Position numbers and translations under genes: made by a program. The notes beneath the pieces were generated by a model. That model was given only the letters and a program-made list of their open reading frames with translations, searched no databases and was not told the origin of the DNA. A stretch of DNA of 64,000 nt, from assembly GCF_005403045.1 (NCBI RefSeq), contig NZ_BJCL01000002.1:434001-498000 (forward strand), written 5' to 3'. Shown here one piece after another: positions 35,691 through 43,605 of this stretch (its first letter is position 1; each line of letters starts with the position of its first letter). Source of the DNA: Pseudaquabacterium pictum (lineage in GTDB: Bacteria; Pseudomonadota; Gammaproteobacteria; Burkholderiales; Burkholderiaceae_C).

Positions 35691-36659
35691 ATGACACTGC
35701 ACCGCACCCTGCTCGCCGCCGCCCTGACCGCCCTGCTGGCCACCACCGCCGCCGCCCAGACCATGAAGGCCGCCGACGTGCACCCGGCCGGCTACCCCAC
35801 GGTGGTGGCGGTCGATGCCATGGGCAAGAAGCTGGAGGCGGCCACCCAGGGCCGCATCAAGTTCCAGATGTTCCCCGGCAGCGTGCTGGGCGGCGAGAAG
35901 GAGATGATCGAGCAGACCCAGGTCGGCGCGATCCAGATCCTGCGCACCAGCCTGGGCCCGGTGGGCCCGGTGGTGCCCGAGGTGAATGTGTTCAACATGC
36001 CCTTCGTGTTCCGCAACGTGGCGCACATGCGCGCGGTGATTGACGGGCCGATCGGGCAGGAACTGCTCGACAAGATCAGCGCCAGCCCGGCGCGCCTGGT
36101 CGGCCTGGCCTGGATGGACGGCGGCAGCCGCAGCCTCTACACCAAGAAGCCTGTGCGCAAGCCCGAAGACCTGAAGGGCCAGAAGATCCGCATGATGGGC
36201 AACCCGCTGTTCGTCGACACCATGAACGCGATGGGCGGCAACGGCATCGCCATGGGCTTTGGCGAGGTGTTCACCGCCATCCAGACCGGCGTGGTCGATG
36301 GCGCCGAGAACAACCCGCCGTCGTTCTTCAGCACCAACCACCACAAGGCCGGCGCCAGGTTCTACACCCAGACCAACCACCTGATCATCCCGGAGATCCT
36401 GGTCATGTCGAAGGTGGCCTGGGACAAGCTGAGCCCCGCCGACCAGGCGCTGGTGAAGAAGACGGCGCGTGAGGCACAGATGGAGCAGCGCGCGCTGTGG
36501 GACACCGCCGTGGGCGAGAGCACGGCCAAGCTCAAGGCCGACGGCGTGGAGTTCATCGAGATGGACAACAAGGCCTTCTTCGACGCCACCGCCCCGGTGC
36601 GGGCCAAGTACGGTGCGCAGTTCACCGAGCTGATGGCCCGCATCGCCGCGGTGAAGTGA
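35691..36659 (+). CDS. dctP: TRAP transporter solute-binding protein (DctP)
   Basis: Periplasmic receptor of a TRAP transporter, 322 residues, with a signal peptide ending AAA-Q near residue 22. Family blocks include VDAMGKKLEAATQGRIKFQMFPGSVLGGEKEMIEQTQVGAI, PFVFRNVAHMRAVI, and GQKIRMMGNPLFVDTMNAMG with the arginine that usually binds the ligand carboxylate. ATG at 35691 follows a GGAGA site. It is the first gene of dctPQM. Neighbours point to a hexonate, ketogluconate or KDG as ligand (inference). Confidence 0.93.
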   Translation: MTLHRTLLAAALTALLATTAAAQTMKAADVHPAGYPTVVAVDAMGKKLEAATQGRIKFQMFPGSVLGGEKEMIEQTQVGAIQILRTSLGPVGPVVPEVNVFNMPFVFRNVAHMRAVIDGPIGQELLDKISASPARLVGLAWMDGGSRSLYTKKPVRKPEDLKGQKIRMMGNPLFVDTMNAMGGNGIAMGFGEVFTAIQTGVVDGAENNPPSFFSTNHHKAGARFYTQTNHLIIPEILVMSKVAWDKLSPADQALVKKTAREAQMEQRALWDTAVGESTAKLKADGVEFIEMDNKAFFDATAPVRAKYGAQFTELMARIAAVK

Positions 36660-36660
36660 C

Positions 36661-37179
36661 ATGCCGGTGGCTGACGCGCACCGGCTGGCGCCGGCGCTGG
36701 ACCGGCTGTACCTGGCCTGCATCTGGCTGGCCGGCATCGCCATCTTCCTGATGTCGCTGATCATCCCGGCCGGCGTGTTCATGCGCTACGTGCTGGGCGC
36801 CGGCGCGCAATGGCCCGAGCCCATCGCCATCCTGCTGATGATGGTGTTCACCTTCATCGGCGCGGCGGCGGCCTACCGGGCCGGCGGCCACATCGCCGTG
36901 GGCATGCTGGTCGACGTGCTGCCCGCGCCGCTGCAGGCCACGCTGGCCAGGCTGGTGCACGGGCTGATGCTGGGGGTGTGCGGCTTCGTGCTGCTGTATG
37001 GCGCGCGGCTGTGTCGCGACACCATGGGCCAGAGCATCGCCGAACTGCCCATCCTGCCGGTGGGTGTGACCTACCTGCCGATCCCGCTGGGCGCGCTGGC
37101 CACCGCCATCTTCGTGCTGGAGCACCTGCTGGCCGGGCCGCAGAAGCACCGGCCGGTGGTGGCCTTCGGCGAGGGCTGA
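36661..37179 (+). CDS. dctQ: TRAP transporter small permease (DctQ)
   Basis: A 172-residue four-helix membrane subunit of the TRAP transporter. Helices are visible at about 14-40 (LACIWLAGIAIFLMSLIIPAGVF), 50-75, 90-115 and 135-160. The pattern RYVLGAGAQWPEPIAILLMMVFTFIGAAAAYRAGGHIAV is typical. It starts one base after the dctP stop and ends three bases before dctM, so the operon is compact. Confidence 0.92.
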   Translation: MPVADAHRLAPALDRLYLACIWLAGIAIFLMSLIIPAGVFMRYVLGAGAQWPEPIAILLMMVFTFIGAAAAYRAGGHIAVGMLVDVLPAPLQATLARLVHGLMLGVCGFVLLYGARLCRDTMGQSIAELPILPVGVTYLPIPLGALATAIFVLEHLLAGPQKHRPVVAFGEG

Positions 37180-37182
37180 GCG

Positions 37183-38466
37183 ATGGATGCCCTGGTGCTG
37201 CTCGGCAGCTTCTTCGTGCTGATGATCATCGGCATGCCGGTGGCCTATGCGCTGGGCCTGTCGGCCCTGGTCGGCGCGCTGTGGATCGACCTGCCGCTGG
37301 ACGCGGTGATGATCCAGCTGGCCTCGGGCGTCAACAAGTTCAGCCTGCTGGCCATCCCGTTCTTCGTGCTGGCCGGCGCCATCATGGCCGAGGGCGGCAT
37401 GGCCCGCCGCCTGGTGGCCTTTGCCGGCGTGCTGGTGGGCTTCATCCGTGGCGGCCTGAGCCTTGTCAACATCCTGGCCAGCACCTTCTTCGGCGCCATC
37501 AGCGGCAGCAGCGTGGCCGACACCGCCAGCATCGGCAGCGTGCTGATCCCCGAGATGGTGAAGAAGGGCTACCCGAAGCCGTTTGCCACGGCCGTCACCT
37601 GCAGCGGCAGCGTGCAGGCCATCCTGATCCCGCCCAGCCACAACGCGGTGATCTATTCACTGGCGGCCGGCGGCTCGGTCAGCATCGCCGCGCTGTTCAT
37701 GGCCGGCGTGGTGCCCGGCCTGCTGCTGGGCCTGACCCTGGCCGCGCTGTGCCTGGTGATCGCCAAGCGCGAGAACTATCCCAAGGGCGAGGTCATCCCG
37801 CTGAAGCAGGCGCTGAAGATCTGCGTCGACGCCCTGTGGGGCCTGATGACCATGGTCATCATCCTCGGCGGCATCCTCTCCGGCGTGTTCACCGCCAACG
37901 AGAGCGCCAGCATCGCGGTGCTGTGGGCCTTCGGCGTCACCATGTTCGTCTACCGCGACTACAAATGGCGCGACCTGCCCAAGCTGGTGCACCGCACGGT
38001 GAAGACGGTGACGGTGGTGATGATCCTGATCGGCTTTGCCGCCTGCTTCGGCTACCTGATGACGCTGATGCAGATCCCGGCGCAGGTGACCGCCTTCTTC
38101 ACCAGCCTCAGTGACAACAAGTACGTCATCCTCGGCCTGATCAACATCATGCTGCTGGTGCTGGGCTGCCTGATGGACATGAGCCCGCTGATCCTGATCC
38201 TCACGCCCATCCTGCTGCCGGTGGTCAAGCTGCTGGGGGTCGATCCGGTGCACTTCGGCATGATCATGATGGTGAACCTGGGCATCGGCCTGATCACCCC
38301 GCCGGTGGGCACGGTGCTGTACGTTGGCGCGGCGGTCAGCAAGCTGAAGATCGGCGTGGTCACGCGGGCGATGTCGCCGTTCTTCGTGGCGCTGTTCATC
38401 GTGCTGATGATGGTGACCTACCTGCCCGCCCTGAGCCTGTGGCTGCCACGCGCCATGGGGCTGTGA
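37183..38466 (+). CDS. dctM: TRAP transporter large permease (DctM)
   Basis: A 427-residue membrane subunit that forms the sodium-coupled transport channel. Family blocks are FFVLAGAIMAEGGMARRLV, STFFGAISGSSVADTASIGSVLIPEM, VTCSGSVQAILIPPSHNAVIYS, GGILSGVFTANESASIAV, and GLITPPVGTVLYVGAAV. Length and motif order are as expected. It completes the importer; the next gene encodes a lactonase-like enzyme. Confidence 0.94.
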   Translation: MDALVLLGSFFVLMIIGMPVAYALGLSALVGALWIDLPLDAVMIQLASGVNKFSLLAIPFFVLAGAIMAEGGMARRLVAFAGVLVGFIRGGLSLVNILASTFFGAISGSSVADTASIGSVLIPEMVKKGYPKPFATAVTCSGSVQAILIPPSHNAVIYSLAAGGSVSIAALFMAGVVPGLLLGLTLAALCLVIAKRENYPKGEVIPLKQALKICVDALWGLMTMVIILGGILSGVFTANESASIAVLWAFGVTMFVYRDYKWRDLPKLVHRTVKTVTVVMILIGFAACFGYLMTLMQIPAQVTAFFTSLSDNKYVILGLINIMLLVLGCLMDMSPLILILTPILLPVVKLLGVDPVHFGMIMMVNLGIGLITPPVGTVLYVGAAVSKLKIGVVTRAMSPFFVALFIVLMMVTYLPALSLWLPRAMGL

Positions 38467-38490
38467 GCCGGCTTGGTTAGCATCCGCGGC

Positions 38491-39483
38491 ATGCATCTGC
38501 CACTGCCGGGCGACGGCCCCCACATCCCGTTCCAGACCGCTGCCCGCTATCCCGATCCGGCGGTGGAGCTGCTGCACCCCAGCTTTGCGGCGCTGCGTCT
38601 CTACTCGGCCAGCGTCGAGCAGCTGGCCAGCGGCTGCCGCTGGGCCGAGGGGCCGCAGTGGTTCGCCGACCATGGCTGCCTGCTGTGGAGCGACATCCCG
38701 AACAACCGCATCCTGCGCTGGGATGCGGCCACCGGCAACGTCACGCCCTTCCGCCAGCCGTCGAACCATGCCAACGGCCTGGCACGCGACCGCCAGGGCC
38801 GGCTGCTGGCCTGCGAGCACCTGGGCCGCCGCGTCACCCGCACCGAGCCCGATGGCACGCTCACCGTGCTGGCCGATCAGTTCGACGGCGCCCGGCTGAA
38901 CTCGCCCAACGACATCGTGTGCCAGCGCAACGGCGACATCTGGTTCACCGACCCCAGCTTCGGCATACAGGGCTGGTGGGAGGGTGCACCAGCGGCGCAG
39001 GAACGGCCGCATGCGGTCTACCGCATCGACGGCCAGACCGGCACGCTGCACTGCGTGGCCGACGATCTGGATGCACCCAACGGCCTGGCCTTCTCGCCCG
39101 ACGAACGGGTGCTGTACATCGTGGAGAGCCGCGCCACGCCCAGCCGGAAGATCTGGGCCTATGACGTGGCCGCCGACGGCACGCTGCGCGGCAAGCGCCT
39201 GCACATCGACGCCGATGGCGCCGGTGCGCTGGACGGCATCGCCGTGGATGCCCTGGGCAACCTGTGGGCCGGGTTCGGCAGCGATGGCCGGCCGGGCGCG
39301 GCGGCCGACGGCCTGGACGGTGTGCGTGTCCACGACCGCGACGGCCGCCCCATCGGTCACATCCACCTGCCCGAGCGCTGCGCCAACCTGTGCTTTGGCG
39401 GGCCGCACCGCAACCGCCTGTTCATGGCCGCCAGCCATTCGCTCTACGCCCTCAGCGTCAACGTGCAAGGATCCGCCGCATGA
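38491..39483 (+). CDS. SMP-30/gluconolactonase-family enzyme
   Basis: A 330-residue six-bladed propeller hydrolase of the SMP-30/gluconolaconase/LRE family, predicted to open sugar lactones to aldonic acids. Recognisable metal-site segments are GCRWAEGPQWF (Glu ligand), NHANGLARD, RLNSPNDIVCQRNGDIWFTDPSFG (Asn/Asp) and DGIAVDALGNLWAG. The ATG at 38491 is preferred; a TAGCAT ends seven bases before it and no ribosome site is seen, so it may have its own leaderless transcript. A TTG at 38473 is the only longer start. Its stop overlaps the next start as ATGA. Confidence 0.9.
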   Translation: MHLPLPGDGPHIPFQTAARYPDPAVELLHPSFAALRLYSASVEQLASGCRWAEGPQWFADHGCLLWSDIPNNRILRWDAATGNVTPFRQPSNHANGLARDRQGRLLACEHLGRRVTRTEPDGTLTVLADQFDGARLNSPNDIVCQRNGDIWFTDPSFGIQGWWEGAPAAQERPHAVYRIDGQTGTLHCVADDLDAPNGLAFSPDERVLYIVESRATPSRKIWAYDVAADGTLRGKRLHIDADGAGALDGIAVDALGNLWAGFGSDGRPGAAADGLDGVRVHDRDGRPIGHIHLPERCANLCFGGPHRNRLFMAASHSLYALSVNVQGSAA

Positions 39484-40595
39484 CCACCACCACCTTCCAG
39501 GTCCGCCAAGACCAGCTGGCCACCACCCGCCTCGTCGAGGCCGCCGACACGCCGCTGGGCGATGGCCAGGTGCGGGTGCGCGTCGACCGCTTCGCCTTCA
39601 CGTCCAACAACATCACCTACGCCGCCTTTGGCAACGCGATGCAGTACTGGCAGTTCTACCCGGTGCCGGCGGACGCTGATGGCACGGCCTGGGGCTGCAT
39701 CCCGGTCTGGGGCTTCGGCACGGTGGTGCAGAGCCTGCATCCGGGCGTGGCGGTGGCAGAGCGGCTGTACGGCTATTGGCCGATGGCCAGCCATGCAGTG
39801 CTGCAGCCGGTGAAGCTGTCGGCCGGCAGCTTCAGCGACGGCGCGCCGCGCCGGGCGGCGCTGCATGCGGTCTACAACAGCTACCAGCGCATCACCAGCG
39901 ACCCGTTCTACACCGCCGACAGCGAAGATGTGCAGGCCCTGCTGCGGCCGCTGTTCCTCACCGCCTGGCTGATCGACGATTTCCTGGCCGACAACGCCTT
40001 CTTCGGCACCAGCACACCCGGCCAACGCGGCGTGCTGCTGCTCAGCTCGGCCAGCAGCAAGACGGCCAGCGCCACCGCGGCCCAGCTGGCACAGCGGCCC
40101 GAGGTGGAGGTGGTGGGCCTCACCTCAGCGGGCAACGTGGCCTACTGCGAGAGCCTGGGCTGCTACAGCCGCGTGCTGACCTACGAGCAGCTCGATGCCC
40201 TGCCGGCCGACACGCCCTGTGTGTACGTCGACTTCGCCGGCAGCGGCCCGCTGCGGCAGGCCATCCACACCCGCTTCAACCGGCTGGCCTACAGCTGCTC
40301 GATCGGCGGCACGCATGTGGACGAGCTGCGCGGCGCGAAGGACCTGCCCGGCCCCAAGGCCACACTGTTCTTTGCGCCGGCGCAGGTGAAGAAACGCAGC
40401 ACCGAATGGGGCCCGGCCGAGTTCGGCCGCCGCCTGGTGACCGCCTGGCACGGCTTCCGGCAGCAGGTGGCGGCCAGCGATCCCCCGTGGCTGGTGGTGC
40501 AGCGGCACCAGGGCGCTGCCGCGGTGCAGGCCGCCTATGCCCAGGTGCTGGCCGGCCGCGGCGACCCGCGCCTGGGCCACATGCTGGCGCTGTGA
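39480..40595 (+). CDS. DUF2855 family protein
   Basis: A 371-residue cytoplasmic protein of the uncharacterised DUF2855 family, recognised by the opening pattern DGQVRVRVDRFAFTSNNITYAAFG, YWQFYPVP, WGCIPVWGFGTVV, and the later VLLLSSASSKTASATAAQLAQ. The fold looks like a medium-chain reductase (GroES-like start, Rossmann-like middle) without the zinc cysteines. A strict GxGxxG nucleotide loop is not visible; a Ser-rich loop sits in its place. It is translationally coupled (ATGA) to the SMP-30 lactonase, so it probably acts in the same sugar-lactone or acid step. Function unknown. Confidence 0.82.
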   Translation: MTTTTFQVRQDQLATTRLVEAADTPLGDGQVRVRVDRFAFTSNNITYAAFGNAMQYWQFYPVPADADGTAWGCIPVWGFGTVVQSLHPGVAVAERLYGYWPMASHAVLQPVKLSAGSFSDGAPRRAALHAVYNSYQRITSDPFYTADSEDVQALLRPLFLTAWLIDDFLADNAFFGTSTPGQRGVLLLSSASSKTASATAAQLAQRPEVEVVGLTSAGNVAYCESLGCYSRVLTYEQLDALPADTPCVYVDFAGSGPLRQAIHTRFNRLAYSCSIGGTHVDELRGAKDLPGPKATLFFAPAQVKKRSTEWGPAEFGRRLVTAWHGFRQQVAASDPPWLVVQRHQGAAAVQAAYAQVLAGRGDPRLGHMLAL

Positions 40596-40610
40596 GGCCC
40601 GGGCCGGCGC

Positions 40611-41675
40611 TCAGGCGTCGGCGAAGTCCAGCAGCACCTTCATCGCCTTGGTGCGGTCGCTGGCCAGCTCGAAGGCCTGGCGCGCCTGGCTCAGCGGGAA
40701 GGCGCCGGTCACCATCGGCGCCATGTCCACCCGGCCGCCGTTGATCAGCTGCACCGCCAGCTTGAACTCGGCATGGAAGCGGAAGCTGCCGCAGATGCTC
40801 AGCTCCTTGGCCACCACCATGTTCTGCGGGATGCTGACATCACCCCCCAGGCCCAGTTGCACCACCACGCCGCGCGGGCGCATGGCCTCCAGGCCGGCGC
40901 GCAGCGCCCGCTCGTTGCCGCTGCATTCCAGCATCACGTCGAAGGTGCCCTTGCGGGTGGCGCCGTCGGCGGCGTAGCGCTGCAGCCAGCCGGTGTCCTG
41001 CGCCACGTTGATCGTCACATCGGCGCCCATCGCACGGGCGATGGCCAGGGTCTCGTCGGTCAGGTCGACCGCGGTGATCTCGGCCGCGCCGTGGATGCGC
41101 GCCGCTGCCACGCTGAGCGCACCGATCGGCCCGCAACCCGACACCAGCACCCGCTTGCCCAGCAGCGGACCGGCCCGCTGCACGCCGTGCAGCGCCACCG
41201 AGAACGGCTCGGCCAGCGCCGCATGCTGCAGCAGCACGCCGGGCGCGACCTTTTCGCACTGCACCGCGTCGCACAGCAGCAGGTTGCGGAAGGCGCCTTC
41301 GACATGCGGGTCGCGCATCGCGCTGCCGTAGAAGCGCATGTCCAGGCACTGGTTGGGCAGGCCTTCCAGGCAATGCACGCAGGCACCGCAGGGCCGGCTG
41401 GGGTTGACGGCCACCCGGTCGCCCGGCTGCACCGCCGTCACGCCCGGGCCCACCGCCCGCACCGTGCCGGCCACCTCATGGCCCAGCACCATCGGCCGCT
41501 TGATGCGCACCGTGCCGAAGCCGCCGTGGTGGAAGTAGTGCAGGTCGGAGCCGCAGATGCCGCCGAAGCCCACCGCCACCAGCACTTCGCCAGGGCCGGG
41601 CTCGGCAGTCTCCTGGGCGTCCACCCGCAGGTCGTCGGGGGCATGGATTACCAGGCACATGCAGCGCAGTCGCAT
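40611..41675 (-). CDS. idnD: L-idonate 5-dehydrogenase (zinc alcohol dehydrogenase family)
   Basis: A 354-residue medium-chain zinc dehydrogenase. Catalytic zinc ligands are Cys41, His66 and Glu67 (GGICGSDLHYFHHG, VLGHEVAG). Structural zinc uses Cys96, Cys99, Cys102 and Cys110. The cofactor loop is VSGCGPIGALSV. The runs NPSRPCGACVHC, QCLDMRFYGSAM and ISGSFRF-like CGSFRFHAEF match IdnD, which oxidises L-idonate to 5-ketogluconate. A clear AAGGAG site precedes ATG 41675. It is divergent from idnO. Related sorbitol or threonine dehydrogenases are the alternative, judged less likely. Confidence 0.87.
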   Translation of the reverse strand: MRLRCMCLVIHAPDDLRVDAQETAEPGPGEVLVAVGFGGICGSDLHYFHHGGFGTVRIKRPMVLGHEVAGTVRAVGPGVTAVQPGDRVAVNPSRPCGACVHCLEGLPNQCLDMRFYGSAMRDPHVEGAFRNLLLCDAVQCEKVAPGVLLQHAALAEPFSVALHGVQRAGPLLGKRVLVSGCGPIGALSVAAARIHGAAEITAVDLTDETLAIARAMGADVTINVAQDTGWLQRYAADGATRKGTFDVMLECSGNERALRAGLEAMRPRGVVVQLGLGGDVSIPQNMVVAKELSICGSFRFHAEFKLAVQLINGGRVDMAPMVTGAFPLSQARQAFELASDRTKAMKVLLDFADA

Positions 41676-41771
41676 CGTCGTCTCCTTCGTCGGCCAAGTC
41701 GTCGGCGGGTTGTTTTGGTGTGATGATATGGCGATTCGACGACAGCACCCGACCTGGGGAAGGAGACACGC

Positions 41772-42533
41772 ATGCACTTGTTCGACCTGACCGGCCGCAC
41801 CGCCCTGATCACCGGCGCCAGCAAGGGCATCGGCCTGGCGCTGGCCACCGCCCTGGGCCAGGCCGGTGCCCGCGTGGTGCTGAATGCCCGCGGCGCCGAG
41901 GCGCTGACCACCGCGCGGGATGCGCTGCGCGCCAAGGGCATCGCCGCCGAGGCCGCGCCCTTCGACGTGACCGACGCCACGGCAGTGGACGCCGCAGTGG
42001 CCGCGATCGAGGCGGACATCGGGCCGATCGACATCCTGATCAACAACGCCGGCATGCAGCACCGCGGGCCGTTCGCCGAGTTCCCCACCGACGCCTGGCA
42101 CAAGATCACCACCACCAACCTCGACAGCGTGTTCTTCGTCGGCCGCGCGGTGGCGCAGCGCATGATCCCGCGCAAGGCCGGCAAGATCATCAACATCTGC
42201 TCGGTGCAGAGCGAGCTGGGCCGCCCCGGCATCGCGCCGTATGCCGCCACCAAGGGGGCGGTGAAGATGCTGACCAAGGGCATGGCCATCGACCTGGGCC
42301 AGCACGGCATCCAGGTCAACGGGCTGGGCCCGGGTTACTTCAAGACCGAACTGAACCAGGCCCTGGTGGCCGACGAGACCTTCAGCGCCTGGCTGTGCAA
42401 GCGCACGCCCGCCGGCCGCTGGGGCGAGGTGCAGGAGCTGGGCGGCGCGGCCATCTTCCTGGCCAGTGCGGCCAGCAGCTTCGTCAGCGGGCACATCCTG
42501 TACGTGGACGGGGGCATCACCGCCAGCCTGTAG
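41772..42533 (+). CDS. idnO: Gluconate 5-dehydrogenase (short-chain dehydrogenase)
   Basis: A 253-residue short-chain dehydrogenase/reductase, predicted to interconvert 5-keto-D-gluconate and D-gluconate. The cofactor loop is TGASKGIG (14-21), NNAG at 91-94, and the catalytic set Ser144, Tyr157, Lys161. AAPFDVT, IGPIDILINNAG, FAEFP and AWLCKRTPAGRWG match IdnO rather than KduD. It has a GGAAGGAGA ribosome site before the ATG. Together with divergent idnD it gives the L-idonate to gluconate route. The next gene on the strand is a Bug receptor. Confidence 0.9.
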   Translation: MHLFDLTGRTALITGASKGIGLALATALGQAGARVVLNARGAEALTTARDALRAKGIAAEAAPFDVTDATAVDAAVAAIEADIGPIDILINNAGMQHRGPFAEFPTDAWHKITTTNLDSVFFVGRAVAQRMIPRKAGKIINICSVQSELGRPGIAPYAATKGAVKMLTKGMAIDLGQHGIQVNGLGPGYFKTELNQALVADETFSAWLCKRTPAGRWGEVQELGGAAIFLASAASSFVSGHILYVDGGITASL

Positions 42534-42599
42534 CCAACCCGGGTGGTACAAAGCTTGCAAACGGTGCGACCACAACCCAGCACTGCAGGAGACGCACCC

Positions 42600-43589
42600 A
42601 TGGCCGACTTCCACCCCACCTCCCGGCGCCAGGCGCTGCACTGGCTGGGCGCCCTGGGCGCCGCGGCCAGCCTGCCGGCCGTGGCCCAAGTCAAGTACCC
42701 GGACCAGCCGGTGAAGCTGCTGGTGGCCCTGCCCGCCGGCGGCAGCGTCGACATGGTGGCCCGCGCCCTGGCGCAGCGCCTGGCCGCGGCCTGGGGCCAG
42801 CCCTGGATCGTCGACAACCGCGCCGGCGGCTCGGGCCAGATCGGCCTGCCGGTGGTGGCCCGCGCGGCGCCCGACGGCTACACGCTGACCGTGTCGCCCG
42901 CCTCGTTCCTGACGACCAACAAGAGCGTCTTCAAGAAGCTGCCCTACGACCCCGAGGCCGACTTCGCGCCGGTCTCGCGCCTGGTCAACCAGCCGATGGT
43001 GCTGGTGGTCAAGGACAAGCAGAAGTACCCCACCGTGGCCGCCCTGGTGGCCGCTGCCAAGGCCGCACCGGGTGGCCTGACCTATGCCTCGTCGGGCGAC
43101 GGCAGCCCGCAGCACCTGGGCGGCCTGATGTTCGAGACCCGCACCCAGACCAAGCTGCTGCATGTGCCCTACCGCGGCGGCGCGCTGGCCATCAACGACA
43201 CCATCGGCGGCCAGGTGGAGGCGATGTTCGCGGTGATGCCCGAGGCCGTGCCGCATGTGCAGTCGGGCCGGCTGCATGCGCTAGGCGTGATGAGCCCGCG
43301 CCGCTCACCGGTGATGCCGCAGGTGCCCACGATGGCCGAAGCCGGCGTGGCCGACCTGAACCTGTCGGCCTGGATGGCGCTGCTGGCGCCGGCCAAGACG
43401 CCGCGCGCCATCATCGACCAGCTGAACCGCGCGGTGGCCACCGCCTTCGATGCCGAACTGCGCGCCAAGCTGGCCGAGAGCGGCATCGAGGTGGCGCCCA
43501 GCACGCCAGAGGAGCTGCAGCAGCTGATCGCCCACGACATCCGGCTGCATGCCGAGCTGGTGAAGGCGGCGGGGCTGGTGCCGCAGTAG
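42600..43589 (+). CDS. Bug-family (TctC) periplasmic solute-binding protein
   Basis: A 329-residue Bug receptor. The N-terminus has TSRRQALHWLG, a twin-arginine-like signal, with cleavage likely after AVA near residue 23. Family blocks are YPDQPVKLLVALPAGGSVDMVARALA, VDNRAGGSGQIGLPVVARAAPDGYTL, and a late PAKTPRAIIDQLNRAVATAFD. A GCAGGAG site precedes ATG 42600, which is why it is preferred over an upstream in-frame start at 42543. It is probably co-transcribed with idnO 66 bases upstream. No membrane partners are near. Ligand unknown; a sugar acid is suggested by context. Confidence 0.9.
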   Translation: MADFHPTSRRQALHWLGALGAAASLPAVAQVKYPDQPVKLLVALPAGGSVDMVARALAQRLAAAWGQPWIVDNRAGGSGQIGLPVVARAAPDGYTLTVSPASFLTTNKSVFKKLPYDPEADFAPVSRLVNQPMVLVVKDKQKYPTVAALVAAAKAAPGGLTYASSGDGSPQHLGGLMFETRTQTKLLHVPYRGGALAINDTIGGQVEAMFAVMPEAVPHVQSGRLHALGVMSPRRSPVMPQVPTMAEAGVADLNLSAWMALLAPAKTPRAIIDQLNRAVATAFDAELRAKLAESGIEVAPSTPEELQQLIAHDIRLHAELVKAAGLVPQ

Positions 43590-43605
43590 ACCCGGGCCCG
43601 CCGCC

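Noticed and set aside
41676-41771. Search for a GntR- or IclR-type operator between idnD and idnO
   Set aside because: The gap is A+T-richer in the middle (TTGTTTTGGTGTGATGATATGG), but I could not find a convincing dyad.
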